Shown here in pieces: positions 1 through 10,026 of a stretch of 40,769 nt of DNA (position 1 is the first letter of the stretch; the number at the start of each line of letters is the position of its first letter). A program made the position numbers and the translations under genes. Location: contig JAFGSN010000060.1 of NCBI GenBank assembly GCA_016934575.1, positions 1 through 40,769 on the forward strand, given 5' to 3'. Origin of the DNA: Vicinamibacteria bacterium. Lineage in GTDB: Bacteria; Acidobacteriota; Vicinamibacteria; Fen-336. The notes beneath the pieces were generated by a model. The model did not search any database. It was given only the letters and a program-made list of their open reading frames with translations, and was not told the origin of the DNA.

Positions 1-13
1 CCTGGCCCTAGCC

Positions 14-793
14 CTAGCGTATCCCGCTCCTGAGCCAGCGAACGTGCGCCGCGAGATCGCCTTGCGGCTGCTCCTCGAGGAAGCGCACGAGACGGCTGCC
101 GACGACGACGCCGTCGGCGATCCGCCCTGCGTCCGCCACCTGTTCAGGCGTGGAGATTCCAAAGCCCAGCGCAACGGGAACGGGAGCGATGGCGCGGATA
201 CGCTCCACCATCGGGGCAGCCTCTTCTGAAAGCGCCGTTCGCTCACCCGTGATGCCGATGCGGCTGACTGCGTAGACAAAACCGCGCGAGCTTTCGACGA
301 TACGGCGCAGACGTTCCGGAGGGCTCGTCGGCGCGGCAAGAAACACGGTGTCGAGTTCGGCCGTCCAGGCCGTGTCTTTCCACGCCCGCCCTTCCTCGGG
401 AGGCAGATCCGTGACAAGAACGCCGTCGACGCCCGAGTCGCGCGCCTCGCCGGCCACGCGCTCGATGCCGTATCGCAAGATCGGGTTGAAGTAGGTGAAA
501 AGCAGCAACGGGATCTCGCTGCGCTTCCGGATCCGACGCGCGGCGTCGAGCACGCCGGCGAGCGTCACGCCGCGCTTGAGCGCTCGCTCGCTGCTGCGCT
601 GAATGGCGGGACCGTCGGCGAGCGGATCCGAAAACGGCACTCCCAGCTCGAGCACGTCGACGCCAGCGCCGTCGAGCTCGGCGGCGATCTCGATGGTGCG
701 CGCAAGCGACGGGTCGCCGGCCGTGACGAAGGCGATGAAAGCCTTGCGGCCTTCGCGTCGCAACGACTCGAAGCGCGTCCCGATGCGGGTCAT
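14..793 (-). CDS. trpA: Tryptophan synthase alpha subunit
   Basis: TrpA cleaves indole-3-glycerol phosphate to indole and glyceraldehyde 3-phosphate; the indole is channelled to TrpB. The 259-residue length and TIM-barrel motifs fit the family. The two catalytic acids sit at the textbook positions, Glu49 in [10 protein letters not shown] and Asp60 in LADGPAIQ. The phosphate-binding end ([15 protein letters not shown]) is intact. I chose the ATG at 793 because it overlaps the trpB stop by 4 bp (ATGA) and begins MTRIGTRFE; the frame stays open upstream, but that extension is Arg-rich antisense of trpB. This is the last gene of the aroD-his-trp operon. Only 13 bases remain after the stop, so the operon terminator is not visible. 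Confidence 0.97.
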   Translation of the reverse strand: MTRIGTRFESLRREGRKAFIAFVTAGDPSLARTIEIAAELDGAGVDVLELGVPFSDPLADGPAIQRSSERALKRGVTLAGVLDAARRIRKRSEIPLLLFTYFNPILRYGIERVAGEARDSGVDGVLVTDLPPEEGRAWKDTAWTAELDTVFLAAPTSPPERLRRIVESSRGFVYAVSRIGITGERTALSEEAAPMVERIRAIAPVPVALGFGISTPEQVADAGRIADGVVVGSRLVRFLEEQPQGDLAAHVRWLRSGIR

Positions 794-2016
794 GCGCCGC
801 GCTCCTCGGGCATATGACGCTCGACGATGTCGAGATCCTTGTCGCCGCGGCCGCTCAGGTTGAGCAGGACGTTCTTGCCGTGAAACGCCGCCGCCTCTCT
901 CATGATCCATGCAACCGCGTGAGCGGACTCGAGCGCCGGCAGGATGCCTTCGAGGCGGCCGAGCGTCTGAAACGCCTTGAGCGCTTCGGCGTCGCGCACG
1001 GTTCCGTAGCGCACGCGGCCGGCGTCGCGCAGGAAGGCGTGCTCCGGACCGATCGCCGGGTAATCCAGCCCGGCTGAAACCGAATGCGTCGGCAGAACGT
1101 TGCCCGTCTCGTCCTGGAGCAAATAGGTGCGCGAGCCCTGCAGAACGCCCACGGCCGCTCCGCCGCCGAGAAAACGCGAGGCATGATCGCCGGGACGATC
1201 GGAGCGCCCGCCCGCCTCCACGCCGACCATCTCCACGGGATCGTCGAGGAACGCGTGAAACAGGCCGATGGAGTTCGAGCCGCCTCCGACGCAGGCGACG
1301 AGGAGATCAGGCAGCGAATCGGTCCGTTCGAGGAACTGCCGGCGCGCCTCGCGGCCGATGACTATTTGAAAATCGCGCACCATCATCGGATAAGGATGCG
1401 CGCCCAGAACCGATCCCAGCAGGTAATGCGTCGTGCGCACGTTCGTGACCCAGTCGCGCATGGCCTCGTTGACGGCGTCCTTGAGCGTGCGCGAGCCGGC
1501 CTCGACTCCACGCACCGTGGCGCCGAGCAGGCGCATGCGCTGGACGTTGGGGGCTTGACGCGCCATGTCCTCAGTGCCCATGTAAACGACGCACTCGATT
1601 CCGAGCAGGGCGCAGACCGTGGCCGTGGCCACGCCGTGCTGGCCGGCGCCGGTTTCGGCCACGATACGGCGCTTGCCCATGCGCAAGGCGAGCAACGCCT
1701 GGCCGACGGCGTTGTTGATCTTGTGCGCGCCCGTGTGGCACAGATCCTCGCGCTTGAGCCACAGGTGGCAACCGAGCGTCCCCGAGAGGCGTTCAGCGTA
1801 CGAAATCGGCGTGGGCCGACCGACATAATCGCGCAGCAGCCGATCGAACTCACTAATAAAGACTGGATCGCGCCGCGCATCATTGTAGGCCCGACTCAGC
1901 TCGGCCAGCGGGTTCATGAGCGTCTCGGGCACATACTGTCCGCCGTAAGGACCAAAGCAGCCGGCGAGATCAGGAACCTCGTCCCAGGAGCGGCTTTCTT
2001 GCGTCGTCGTCACCAT
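790..2016 (-). CDS. trpB: Tryptophan synthase beta subunit
   Basis: TrpB is the PLP enzyme that condenses indole with serine to give tryptophan. The 408-residue protein carries the PLP lysine Lys99 in [12 protein letters not shown], the catalytic Glu121 in AETGAGQHG, and the cofactor-phosphate loop [25 protein letters not shown] near the N terminus is typical of the TrpB1 class that partners TrpA. The ATG at 2016 lies 4 bp after the trpF stop; longer in-frame starts run back into trpF and are rejected. It overlaps trpA by 4 bp. No catalytic residue is missing. Confidence 0.97.
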   Translation of the reverse strand: MVTTTQESRSWDEVPDLAGCFGPYGGQYVPETLMNPLAELSRAYNDARRDPVFISEFDRLLRDYVGRPTPISYAERLSGTLGCHLWLKREDLCHTGAHKINNAVGQALLALRMGKRRIVAETGAGQHGVATATVCALLGIECVVYMGTEDMARQAPNVQRMRLLGATVRGVEAGSRTLKDAVNEAMRDWVTNVRTTHYLLGSVLGAHPYPMMVRDFQIVIGREARRQFLERTDSLPDLLVACVGGGSNSIGLFHAFLDDPVEMVGVEAGGRSDRPGDHASRFLGGGAAVGVLQGSRTYLLQDETGNVLPTHSVSAGLDYPAIGPEHAFLRDAGRVRYGTVRDAEALKAFQTLGRLEGILPALESAHAVAWIMREAAAFHGKNVLLNLSGRGDKDLDIVERHMPEERGA

Positions 2017-2020
2017 GTGA

Positions 2021-2662
2021 TCAGCTCGCCTCCTTCTCGAATCTTCGGACGGCCTCGACAAACGCGCGTAACTTTTCCGGATTCTTGCGGCCCGGCGCCG
2101 TCTCGACGCCGCTCGAGACATCGACCGCGTCGGGGCGGACCTGCGCAAGCGCCTCGTGGACGTTGTCCGGAGTCAGGCCGCCGGCGAGCACGAGGCGCTT
2201 CACGCGGTCGCGCACCTCACGGGCCAGTGACCAATCGAAGGTTCGCCCGGTCCCGCCCGGAACGCCGGCCGCGCCGCTGTCGAGGAGAATCCCGTCGACG
2301 CGGCCGGCATAGCGATCGACGGAATCGAGCGCAAAACCGGCGGCCACGCGCAACGCCTTGAGCGCTCGGCGCGGCAAACCGTGCAACTCTTCCGGAGGCT
2401 CGTCGCCATGGAGCTGGATCATGTCGAGACCGGCCTCGGCCGAAGTCCGCGCCAGTTCCTCGCGCGTCGCGTCGACGAAAACGCCGACGCGAACGACGAA
2501 CGGCGGAAGCGTCGCGATGATGAGGCGCGCGGTCGCGACGTCTACGGCGCGCGGGCTCCGCGGCCAGAAGACGAAGCCCAGCGCGGAAGCGCCGGCCTCC
2601 GTCGCCGCCGCCGCGTCCATGATGGAGGTGATCCCGCACACCTTGATCAGGATCCGGCTCAT
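2021..2662 (-). CDS. trpF: Phosphoribosylanthranilate isomerase
   Basis: TrpF isomerises N-(5-phosphoribosyl)anthranilate to CdRP, the third dedicated step to tryptophan. The 213-residue single-domain protein has the full motif set: KVCGIT with the catalytic Cys near residue 9, [38 protein letters not shown] and the GRKNPEKL tail. It is a stand-alone gene, not fused to trpC as in enterobacteria. The ATG at 2662 overlaps the trpC stop by 4 bp, which supports the start and suggests translational coupling. Confidence 0.97.
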   Translation of the reverse strand: MSRILIKVCGITSIMDAAAATEAGASALGFVFWPRSPRAVDVATARLIIATLPPFVVRVGVFVDATREELARTSAEAGLDMIQLHGDEPPEELHGLPRRALKALRVAAGFALDSVDRYAGRVDGILLDSGAAGVPGGTGRTFDWSLAREVRDRVKRLVLAGGLTPDNVHEALAQVRPDAVDVSSGVETAPGRKNPEKLRAFVEAVRRFEKEAS

Positions 2663-3465
2663 CCGCGCGAGTCTCCGTCTTTTCCAGTAAGAGCGCGCAG
2701 CGCCTCGCCGGGATCGGGGGCGCGCATCAAATGCTCGCCGATGAGCAGCGCGTCATAGCCGGCTTCATACAGCCGGAGAGCGTCTTCCCGGCCGCGGATG
2801 CCGCTTTCCGACACCGCGACGACGTCGTCGGGGATGCGCGGGGACAGGCGCAGCGCCGTGCCGAGATCCACATCGAGAGAACGCAGATCGCGATTGTTGA
2901 CGCCCACGATGCAAGCGCCGGCCGAAAGCGCGCAATCGAGCTCGCGCTCGTCATGCACCTCGACCAGCGCATCGATCTGCGCCTTGTCGGCCACGCGCAA
3001 AAGCTCGCGCAGATCCGCGCTGCTCACGGCGGTCGCGATCAGGAGCACCGCGTCGGCCTCGACATGCCAGCTCTCCCAGATCTGGTATGGATCGACGATG
3101 AAATCCTTGCGCAGGACGGGAAGACGCGTCGCCTGCCGCGCCTGCTGTAAATCGGCCAGACTGCCGCCGAAATCCTGCTCCTCGGTCAGCACGGACAACG
3201 CCGCAGCGCCCGCCTTCTCGTACGCATGCGCCGCATGAACCACGGAAAGATCTTCGCGGATCGCGCCGCGCGAGGGTGATCGTCTCTTGAACTCGGCGAT
3301 CACTGCCGGACCGTCGCCGCGCGCAAGCACCGCGGAGAACGGCCGGCGCGTGGTGCGCGTCCTCGGCTGCGCGAGCATCTGATCGATGGAGAGCGCGGCG
3401 CGACGTCGAGCGACCTGCTCGTGAGCGCGCGCCACAATGCGCGTGAGAACGGTTTCACCTGTCAT
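2659..3465 (-). CDS. trpC: Indole-3-glycerol phosphate synthase
   Basis: TrpC closes the indole ring, converting CdRP to indole-3-glycerol phosphate. The 268-residue TIM barrel shows VIAEFKRRSPSRG (catalytic Lys), ALSVLTEEQDFGGS, LRKDFIVDPYQ (second Lys), VGVNNRDL and VSESGI. The ATG at 3465 (MTGETVLTRI) overlaps the trpD stop by 4 bp. The reading frame is open for a further 189 codons upstream, but that part is low-complexity Arg-rich antisense of trpD and is not coding. Confidence 0.97.
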   Translation of the reverse strand: MTGETVLTRIVARAHEQVARRRAALSIDQMLAQPRTRTTRRPFSAVLARGDGPAVIAEFKRRSPSRGAIREDLSVVHAAHAYEKAGAAALSVLTEEQDFGGSLADLQQARQATRLPVLRKDFIVDPYQIWESWHVEADAVLLIATAVSSADLRELLRVADKAQIDALVEVHDERELDCALSAGACIVGVNNRDLRSLDVDLGTALRLSPRIPDDVVAVSESGIRGREDALRLYEAGYDALLIGEHLMRAPDPGEALRALTGKDGDSRG

Positions 3466-4460
3466 TTTTGAGACAACTCCTTTACGCGATCGAGCAACGC
3501 GGCTGCCCGGCCGTCGTCCAGCGCCCGCGCAGCCTGGTCCAGGCCCTGGCGCAAGTCGGAGGCCCGTTCGGCCACGACCAGCGCGGCCGCGGCGTTGAAA
3601 AGAACGGCGTCTCGCCTGGGTCCGCGCGCTCCCGCCAGCAGCTCGCGCGCGATGCCGGCGCATCTCGCGGTGTCGCCGCCCTCGAGATCTTGCAGCGTGC
3701 AACGAGTCAAGCCGAAAGTCTCGGGTTCCAGCTCGAACGAGCGCACCTTGCCGTCCTCCACGGCGGCCACCGTACTCTTGCCGGAGGGAGACAGCTCGTC
3801 CAGCCCGGCGCCGTGCACGACCCAGACGCGCTCGATTCCCAGTCGATCGAGACAACGCGCCATGAAGGTCGTGAGCTCGGCGCGCGGCACGCCCACGACC
3901 TGGCCGCGCGGACGCGCGGGGTTGGTGAGCGGACCGAGCAGGTTGAAGGCCGTGCGCGCGCCGAGCTCCTTGCGCGGTCCCACCGCGTGCCGCGTTGAGG
4001 CATGAAAGCGCGGCGCGAAGATGAAAGTCCATCCGATCTCGTCCAGCAGGCGTTGAACCACTTCAATCTCCGGATCGATCTTGACGCCCAGCGCTTCCAG
4101 CACGTCGGCGCTTCCGCAGCGGCTGCTGGCCGATCGATTGCCGTGCTTGGCGACCGGAACGCCGCAGGCCGCGACGACGAGCGACGCCAGCGTCGAAACG
4201 TTGAACGTCCCCGCGCCGTCGCCTCCCGTGCCGCAGGTGTCGATCGCTCCCGAGGATCGCAGCGGCGCGGCCCGCTCGCGCATGACGCGCGCGAACCCGA
4301 CGATCTCGTCCTCGCTCTCCCCGCGCACGGCGAGAGCGGCGAGCAGAGCGCCGATCTGGGCCGGCGTGGCCGCGCCGTCCATGATCTTCTCCATGGCGCG
4401 CGCCGCCTCGTCCTCGGCCAGGCGCTCGCCGCGCATCAGTTTCTGAAGCTGTTCCTTCAT
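3462..4460 (-). CDS. trpD: Anthranilate phosphoribosyltransferase
   Basis: TrpD transfers phosphoribose from PRPP to anthranilate. The 332-residue protein has an N-terminal helical domain, the PRPP loop DTCGTGGDGAGTFNVST, KHGNRSASSRCGSADVLEALG and GPLTNPA, all family hallmarks. It is not fused to the TrpG amidotransferase. I start it at the ATG at 4460 (MKEQLQKL); a TTG one codon upstream is possible. It follows trpG after about 10 bp and overlaps trpC by 4 bp. Confidence 0.96.
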   Translation of the reverse strand: MKEQLQKLMRGERLAEDEAARAMEKIMDGAATPAQIGALLAALAVRGESEDEIVGFARVMRERAAPLRSSGAIDTCGTGGDGAGTFNVSTLASLVVAACGVPVAKHGNRSASSRCGSADVLEALGVKIDPEIEVVQRLLDEIGWTFIFAPRFHASTRHAVGPRKELGARTAFNLLGPLTNPARPRGQVVGVPRAELTTFMARCLDRLGIERVWVVHGAGLDELSPSGKSTVAAVEDGKVRSFELEPETFGLTRCTLQDLEGGDTARCAGIARELLAGARGPRRDAVLFNAAAALVVAERASDLRQGLDQAARALDDGRAAALLDRVKELSQK

Positions 4461-4470
4461 CAATCACCGT

Positions 4471-5046
4471 TCATCGAGATTCGATCCGAAGAAAGTTGCG
4501 TAAGAGATCCTTGCCGACTTCGGTCAAGATGCTCTCGGGATGAAACTGCACGCCCTCGAGCGGCAGCTCCTTGTGACGCAAGCCCATCACCAGATCGTCT
4601 TCCGTCCAGGCCGAGACTTCGAGGCTTTCCGGCACGGAATCGGAAGCGACGATCAGCGAGTGATAACGCGTGGCCGTGAACGGCCGCGGCAATCCGCCAA
4701 AGATCGTGCGCCCGTCATGGTGAATCTCGGAGGTCTTTCCGTGCATGAGCTTCGGCGCGCGCACGATTCTTCCGCCGAACGCCTGGCCGAACGCCTGATG
4801 TCCGAGGCACACGCCGAGCAAGGGAACCCGGGCGGCGGCGGCGCGCCGGATGACGTCAAGGCTGATCCCCGCCTGATCGGGATTGCCCGGACCGGGAGAG
4901 ATGACGATGCGCTCGGGCCGCAGCGCGAGCGCCTGCTCGGCCGTGATCTGGTCGTTGCGAACGACTTGCAGCTCCTCGCCCAACTCTCCCAGATACTGAT
5001 AGAGGTTGTAGGTGAATGAATCGTAGTTGTCGATCAGGAGGATCAT
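4471..5046 (-). CDS. trpG: Anthranilate synthase component II (glutamine amidotransferase)
   Basis: TrpG hydrolyses glutamine and passes ammonia to TrpE. This class I amidotransferase of 191 residues has the catalytic triad: Cys80 in [10 protein letters not shown], and His169/Glu171 in GVQFHPESI. The N terminus [18 protein letters not shown] and the PGPGNP oxyanion region are typical of TrpG/PabA. The ATG at 5046 overlaps the trpE stop by 4 bp, so component I and II are probably made in step. As the only such gene next to trpE here, it could also serve p-aminobenzoate synthase, as TrpG/PabA does in some bacteria; that is inference. Confidence 0.96.
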   Translation of the reverse strand: MILLIDNYDSFTYNLYQYLGELGEELQVVRNDQITAEQALALRPERIVISPGPGNPDQAGISLDVIRRAAAARVPLLGVCLGHQAFGQAFGGRIVRAPKLMHGKTSEIHHDGRTIFGGLPRPFTATRYHSLIVASDSVPESLEVSAWTEDDLVMGLRHKELPLEGVQFHPESILTEVGKDLLRNFLRIESR

Positions 5047-6506
5047 AGCTCCTCCGCCAGCGCGAGCGCGGCGAACAGCGCGCCGGCCTTGGCCTCAGTC
5101 TCGCGCTCTTCCGAGGCCGGATCGGAGTCGGCGACGATGCCGGCGCCGGCCTGGATCGTGGCGCGCCCGTCGCGCAGCATGATCGTCCGGATCGCGATGC
5201 AGAAGTCGAGATTGCCGCGCAGGTCGATGTAGCCGAGCGCTCCGCCGTAGAGACCGCGACGCGCGGGCTCCAGCTCGTCGATGATCTCCATCGCGCGAAT
5301 TTTGGGAGCCCCGGAGAGCGTACCGGCCGGAAAAGTCGCCACAAGCGCGTCGAGAGCGTCCTTGCCGGGAGCCAGCTCGCCCGCGACCGTGGACTCGATA
5401 TGCATCACGTGGGAGTAACGCTCGATCTGCATGAACTCCGGAACGCGCACGCTCGTGAAGCGGCAGACGCGTCCGAGGTCGTTGCGCCCAAGGTCGACCA
5501 GCATGATGTGCTCGGCGCGTTCCTTCTCGTCGGCCAACAGCTTCTCGGCCAGTCGCGCATCTTCGGCCGGAGTGGCGCCGCGCGGGTAGGTGCCGGCGAT
5601 CGGGCGCGTCTCGGCGCGTCGCCCGTCGACGCGCACCAGGCTTTCGGGCGAAGAGCCGGCGACGGCCGTGACGCCGTCCTTGACGAAATACATGTAGGGA
5701 GACGGATTGACCATGCGCAAGGCGCGGTAAACCGTGAAGGGATCGAGCGCGCAGTCGAGCGTTTTCTGTCTGGAAAGCACGACCTGGAAGATGTCGCCGA
5801 TCGCGATGTATTCCTTGGCATGCGCGACCGCCTCCCGGAACGCAGCGCCGCTTTCCAGCCCCGAGACGCGAGAAGCGGCGTTCCCCTTCTCCATGCGTCG
5901 TCGCGGCCGAACCGGGACCGAAAGGAGGTCATGCTCGAGCGCGTCCAGGATCTCTTGCGCGCGTTCGAAAGCGGAGCGACTTCCCGGCTCCGTGTTGGCA
6001 ATGAGCACCAGCCGCTGATGGACGTGATCGAAGGCCACGATCGAGCGATAAAAGGAAAAGGCCGCGAGCGGTGCATCCGGCGGCGCGTGGCGATCCGGGA
6101 TGCGTTCGAAGAGCCGGATTGCGTCATAGGACAGGCAACCCACGGCGCCGCCGGTGAAACGCGGCAGTCCGTTTACGTCGACGGCCGATCGCCCCGGCCC
6201 CAGAAGCCGCCGCAAGACGCTTAATAGATCGTCTGACACGAGACGCGTGCCCTCGCCGTCGCGCACGACGACGCCGTTTCCGCGCACCTCGACCGTGGCC
6301 ACCGGGTCGCGTCCGAGGAACGAATAGCGCGCGATGCGCTCGCCGCCGACGACGCTCTCGAGCAGAAAGGCGCGCTCCGAGCGCGCTGAAAGTTGTAAGA
6401 ACGCCGAGACCGGCGTGAAAAGATCGGCGGCGACGTCGCGATGGACCGGAACGAGGCCGCCCGAAGCCGAGAGCCGCTCGTAGTCCTCGTAAGTCAGGGT
6501 CCTCAT
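5043..6506 (-). CDS. trpE: Anthranilate synthase component I
   Basis: TrpE converts chorismate plus ammonia to anthranilate, the committed step to tryptophan. The 487-residue protein has the chorismate-binding fold with [29 protein letters not shown] and [21 protein letters not shown] near residue 48 matches the LLES element that binds feedback-inhibiting tryptophan, so allosteric control by Trp is likely on top of attenuation. Its ATG at 6506 overlaps the hisIE stop by 4 bp: this is the exact joint between the his and trp blocks, with no room for a separate trp promoter or leader. Confidence 0.97.
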   Translation of the reverse strand: MRTLTYEDYERLSASGGLVPVHRDVAADLFTPVSAFLQLSARSERAFLLESVVGGERIARYSFLGRDPVATVEVRGNGVVVRDGEGTRLVSDDLLSVLRRLLGPGRSAVDVNGLPRFTGGAVGCLSYDAIRLFERIPDRHAPPDAPLAAFSFYRSIVAFDHVHQRLVLIANTEPGSRSAFERAQEILDALEHDLLSVPVRPRRRMEKGNAASRVSGLESGAAFREAVAHAKEYIAIGDIFQVVLSRQKTLDCALDPFTVYRALRMVNPSPYMYFVKDGVTAVAGSSPESLVRVDGRRAETRPIAGTYPRGATPAEDARLAEKLLADEKERAEHIMLVDLGRNDLGRVCRFTSVRVPEFMQIERYSHVMHIESTVAGELAPGKDALDALVATFPAGTLSGAPKIRAMEIIDELEPARRGLYGGALGYIDLRGNLDFCIAIRTIMLRDGRATIQAGAGIVADSDPASEERETEAKAGALFAALALAEEL

Positions 6507-7117
6507 CGCGGCCCTCTTCGCTTCTTGAGCTCCTGCAACACGCGGCTCAGGGCGACGCCGCGCTGGGCCAGCGCGACCTCGAGGTGAAAGAGCAGATCGG
6601 CCGCTTCCTCGATGACACGCTCGGAGTCGTCGCCTTTCGCCGCCAGAACGAGCTCGGTCGCCTCCTCGCCGATTTTCTCGAGAGAACGATCCAGACCGCC
6701 GTCAAGCAGGCGCACCGTGTAGGATCCTTCGGGCCGCCGCTTCGCGCGATCGGCGATGACGCGCTCGATCTCGGCCAGGACCCCGGCGTCGGTGGCGGAG
6801 TCCTCCCCGAAGCAAGTGCGCATCCCGGTGTGGCACGTCGGTCCGGCGGGCTCCGCGATCAACAGGATGACGTCGCGATCGCAATCGGTGCGCGCTTCGC
6901 GCACGCGCAGAACGTTGCCGGAGGTCTCGCCCTTCTTCCAGAGCTTCCGGCGGCTGCGGCTCCAGAAGTGCGCGTAACCCGTCTCCTCGGCGCGCCGCAA
7001 GGCTTCGTCGTTGGCATAGCCGACCATCAGTAAGTCGCCGCTCGTCACGTCCTGGACGACGACCGGTATCAATCCCGACGCGTCGTACTTGAGATCACGC
7101 GGCATCGTCGCGCTCAT
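6503..7117 (-). CDS. hisI: Bifunctional phosphoribosyl-AMP cyclohydrolase / phosphoribosyl-ATP pyrophosphatase
   Basis: This HisIE fusion does steps 2 and 3 of histidine synthesis. Residues 1 to about 105 are the zinc-dependent HisI cyclohydrolase, with the metal cysteines Cys79 (ARTDCDRD), Cys95 and Cys102 (PTCHTGMRTCF). Residues about 115-204 are the HisE pyrophosphohydrolase, with LEKIGEEATELVLAAKGDD and EEAADLLFHLEV. The 204-residue length is normal for HisIE. The ATG at 7117 (MSATMPRDL) lies just after the hisF stop; Met5 is an alternative. Its stop overlaps trpE. Confidence 0.96.
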   Translation of the reverse strand: MSATMPRDLKYDASGLIPVVVQDVTSGDLLMVGYANDEALRRAEETGYAHFWSRSRRKLWKKGETSGNVLRVREARTDCDRDVILLIAEPAGPTCHTGMRTCFGEDSATDAGVLAEIERVIADRAKRRPEGSYTVRLLDGGLDRSLEKIGEEATELVLAAKGDDSERVIEEAADLLFHLEVALAQRGVALSRVLQELKKRRGPR

Positions 7118-7120
7118 CCT

Positions 7121-7888
7121 CTAAATCCTCACTGTCACGCCCGCCGCGCGCAACTCGCGCTTCGCCTCGGGAACGCGGATCTCCCCGAAATGAAAGATAG
7201 ACGCGGCCAGAGCGGCGCTCGCCTCTCCCTCGCGCAGGACCTCGATCATGTGCGCGATCGTCCCGCATCCGCCCGATGCGATCACCGGCACGCGCACGGC
7301 GCGCGCCACGTCGCGAGTGAGCGCGATGTCGAAACCGTCCCTGGTTCCGTCGCGATCCATGCTCGTCAGCAGAATCTCGCCTGCGCCGCGCGCGACGCCT
7401 TGTCGCGCCCAGTCCACGGCGTCGATCCCCGTGGGCATGCGCCCTCCGCGGACATGGACCTCCCAACGCTCCGGGCCGCAAGCGCGGGCGTCGATCGCCA
7501 GCACCGTCGCCTGCGAGCCGAAGCGGCGCGCGATGCGCGTGAGCAGATCGGGATCGCCGACGGCGGCGGTGTTCACCGCGATCTTGTCGGCGCCAGCGCG
7601 CAGCAGCTCCTCGGCGTCCTCGATCACGCGCACGCCGCCGCCGACCGTGATGGGCAGAAACACCGAATCCGCCACGCGGCGCGCCACGTCGAGCATGATC
7701 GGCCGCGCGTCCGACGACGCGGTGATGTCGAGAAAGACCAACTCGTCGGCGCCCTCCTCGTCGTATCGGACGGCGCACTCGACGGGATCGCCGGCGTCGC
7801 GCAGCGACACGAACTGCACGCCTTTGACCACGCGCCCGCGGTCGACGTCAAGACAGGGAATGATTCTCTTCGCCAGCATTCTCGTCAT
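7121..7888 (-). CDS. hisF: Imidazole glycerol phosphate synthase cyclase subunit
   Basis: HisF uses ammonia from HisH to turn PRFAR into imidazole glycerol phosphate and AICAR. The TIM barrel has both catalytic aspartates, in [11 protein letters not shown] and [10 protein letters not shown], plus [14 protein letters not shown] and VIASGGCG. Homologues normally begin [11 protein letters not shown], which would be the ATG at 7879 (252 aa); I give the in-frame ATG at 7888 (MTRMLAKR, 255 aa), and neither has a clear ribosome-binding site. A 37-bp gap separates it from hisA. Confidence 0.95.
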   Translation of the reverse strand: MTRMLAKRIIPCLDVDRGRVVKGVQFVSLRDAGDPVECAVRYDEEGADELVFLDITASSDARPIMLDVARRVADSVFLPITVGGGVRVIEDAEELLRAGADKIAVNTAAVGDPDLLTRIARRFGSQATVLAIDARACGPERWEVHVRGGRMPTGIDAVDWARQGVARGAGEILLTSMDRDGTRDGFDIALTRDVARAVRVPVIASGGCGTIAHMIEVLREGEASAALAASIFHFGEIRVPEAKRELRAAGVTVRI

Positions 7889-7925
7889 GAACCGTAAAAA
7901 CAAGGAGCGTCGGAAGGCGTCGTCG

Positions 7926-8681
7926 TCATTCCGATCGCTCCTTGTCGTCGTCTATCGTGGTCGCCGCGATCGCCTCGGCCAGCGTGAACCGGCGTTCATA
8001 AAGCGCCTTGCCCACGATGACCTCATCGACGCCCAGAGGCGCCAACGCGGCCGTTCTCCGAATGTCGTCGAGCGTCGAGACGCCTCCGGCCGCCGTGATC
8101 CTGAGACCGCTGGCGCGCGCGATCGCGGCCGTCTGCTCCAGGTTCGGGCCGACGAGCATGCCGTCGCGCGTGACGTCGGTGTATTGCAGGCGCGTCACGC
8201 CCAGTCCGCGGATGCGCGCGGCGAGATCGAGCGCCGAAACGGCGCTTGTCACGCGCCATCCGACGACCACGGCCATTCCCTCGCGCGCATCGAGCGCCAC
8301 GGCCACCTTGCCGCCCCAATCGCGCGCGGCCCGTTCGACGACCTCGGGCGCGGCCAGGGCCGCGGTTCCGAAGATGACGCGGTCAACGCCGCGCTCGATG
8401 TAGCGCGCCGCCTGCTCCCGCGTTCGAATCCCGCCCCCCGCCTCCACGGGAATGCCCGCGGCCGCGATGATCGCGCCGACGACGTCCGTCTGCGGCTTGC
8501 CGTCGATGGCGCCGTCAAGATCGACGACGTGCAGGCGGAGGGCGCCCTGCGCGGCCCAGGCGCGCGCCGTCTCGACGGGATCGTCCCCATACACCGTCTC
8601 ATCGGAGGGACGGCCCTCGCGCAGGCGCACGACTTTGCCCCGGCGCAGATCGACGGCTGGAACGACGATCAGCTTGCTCAT
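7926..8681 (-). CDS. hisA: ProFAR isomerase (phosphoribosylformimino-AICAR-phosphate isomerase)
   Basis: HisA opens the ribose of ProFAR to give PRFAR, the HisF substrate. The 251-residue half-barrel-repeat protein has the acid/base aspartates in [15 protein letters not shown] and [10 protein letters not shown], and the [10 protein letters not shown] and ITAAGGVST phosphate loops. Some bacteria use this protein (PriA) for the TrpF reaction too; here a dedicated trpF exists, so ordinary HisA activity is expected. The ATG at 8681 overlaps the hisH stop by 4 bp. Confidence 0.95.
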   Translation of the reverse strand: MSKLIVVPAVDLRRGKVVRLREGRPSDETVYGDDPVETARAWAAQGALRLHVVDLDGAIDGKPQTDVVGAIIAAAGIPVEAGGGIRTREQAARYIERGVDRVIFGTAALAAPEVVERAARDWGGKVAVALDAREGMAVVVGWRVTSAVSALDLAARIRGLGVTRLQYTDVTRDGMLVGPNLEQTAAIARASGLRITAAGGVSTLDDIRRTAALAPLGVDEVIVGKALYERRFTLAEAIAATTIDDDKERSE

Positions 8682-9322
8682 GCCCCCTCCGAAACGGCGA
8701 CCGTCGCCGCACGAACGCCGGCGGCGACCCAGCGCGCGAAGTTGCCCACCATGCGCAATCCGACGGCCTGGCTTTTCTCCGGATGAAACTGAACGCCCAG
8801 AACGTTGCCGCGACCGACGATTGCGGCAAACTCGTGGCCGTAATCGGAGCGGGCCAGCACGATCTCGTCGGCCGCGTCGCAGAAGTAAGAATGGACGAAG
8901 TAGACGAAATCTCCTTCGCCAACGCCTTCGAGCAGAGGATGGGCGCGGCGGCGCACCAGAGCGTTCCAGCCCATGTGCGGCACGACGAGATCATCGGAGA
9001 AACGCCGGACTCGCCCGGGCAGACACCTCAGCCCGACATGTTTTCCATGCTCCTCGCTTTCTTCGAACAGAAGCTGCATCCCGACGCAGATCCCGAGCAG
9101 CGGCTTGCCCTTCGCGACCGCCTCGTGGAGCGCGGGAATCAGATCGAGACGGCGCAGCTCGGCGATCGCCGCGCCGAACGCGCCGTCGCCGGGCAGAACC
9201 AGGGCGCTCGCTCTTCGCAGCTCGCGCGGGTCGCCGGTGAGAACGGCCGGAGCGCCAACATGGCGGAACGCCTTGGCGACGCTCCCGAGGTTGCCGATTC
9301 CGTAATCTACGATCGCGATCAT
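8678..9322 (-). CDS. hisH: Imidazole glycerol phosphate synthase glutaminase subunit
   Basis: HisH hydrolyses glutamine and feeds ammonia through the HisF barrel. The 214-residue class I amidotransferase has the nucleophile Cys79 in [15 protein letters not shown] and the dyad His190/Glu192 in [22 protein letters not shown] at the N terminus is diagnostic. It lies 42 bp after hisB and overlaps hisA by 4 bp, next to its partner genes as is usual. Confidence 0.96.
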   Translation of the reverse strand: MIAIVDYGIGNLGSVAKAFRHVGAPAVLTGDPRELRRASALVLPGDGAFGAAIAELRRLDLIPALHEAVAKGKPLLGICVGMQLLFEESEEHGKHVGLRCLPGRVRRFSDDLVVPHMGWNALVRRRAHPLLEGVGEGDFVYFVHSYFCDAADEIVLARSDYGHEFAAIVGRGNVLGVQFHPEKSQAVGLRMVGNFARWVAAGVRAATVAVSEGA

Positions 9323-9364
9323 GGATTCATCGCCGCGCGCAGGGCGCGCGGGCCGGCAAGGCGC

Positions 9365-10015
9365 CTAGAGCGCTCCTTTCGTGCTCGGCACGCCGAGCGC
9401 CCGCGGATCTCGCGCCGCCGCCATGGCGAGGGCGCGCGCCGCGGCCTTGAAGAGCGCCTCCGCGACATGGTGCGCGCTCCGGCCGCGCAGCAGATCGAGA
9501 TGCAGATTGAAGCGCCCGTTGTCGCTGAACGCACGGAAGAAGTCCTCGAAGAGCTCGACCGGCATCGATCCGACATACTGCGCGCCGAAACCGACTTCGT
9601 AGTGGAGAAACACGCGGCCGGAGAGGTCGACGACGCAGCGGACCAGGGTCTCGTCGAACGGCACGTATGCATGACCGAAGCGAGTGACGCCCTTCTTGTC
9701 GCCGAGCGCTTGAGCAAGCGCCTCGCCCAGGACGATGCCCACGTCCTCGACGACGTGATGGGCGTCGACATGCAGGTCCCCCTTGCACGTTACCTTGAGG
9801 TCGAAGCGGGCGTGCGTGGCCAGGGCGGCGAGCATGTGGTCGAAGAAGCCGATGCCCGTGGAAATCTCCGCCGCTCCTCGACCGTCAAGGTCGAGAAAGA
9901 GATTGATGTCCGTCTCGCGCGTCTTTCGGTGCAGAATGGCGCGGCGGGGCAACGCCGCGGGCGGCGTCACGGCGGACGACGCCGGTTTGGCGGACGTGGT
10001 TTTCTTCTCCTTCAT
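9365..10015 (-). CDS. hisB: Imidazoleglycerol-phosphate dehydratase
   Basis: HisB dehydrates imidazole glycerol phosphate to imidazole acetol phosphate. This is the single-function dehydratase: there is no HisN-type phosphatase domain in front, so histidinol phosphatase must be encoded elsewhere. Metal-binding histidine motifs are present: GFFDHML, VDAHHVVEDVGI and SAHHVAEALFKA. Two starts compete: an ATG at 10030 overlaps the hisC stop, but AAGGAGG follows it and sits at good spacing before the ATG at 10015, so I chose 10015 (216 aa). The first 24 residues are a Lys/Ala/Pro tail of no known role. Confidence 0.95.
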   Translation of the reverse strand: MKEKKTTSAKPASSAVTPPAALPRRAILHRKTRETDINLFLDLDGRGAAEISTGIGFFDHMLAALATHARFDLKVTCKGDLHVDAHHVVEDVGIVLGEALAQALGDKKGVTRFGHAYVPFDETLVRCVVDLSGRVFLHYEVGFGAQYVGSMPVELFEDFFRAFSDNGRFNLHLDLLRGRSAHHVAEALFKAAARALAMAAARDPRALGVPSTKGAL

Positions 10016-10026
10016 TGGGTCCTCCT

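Noticed and set aside
3466-4032. Long N-terminal extension of trpC
   Set aside because: Arg-rich shadow of trpD; the ATG at 3465 overlaps the trpD stop and matches TrpC alignments.
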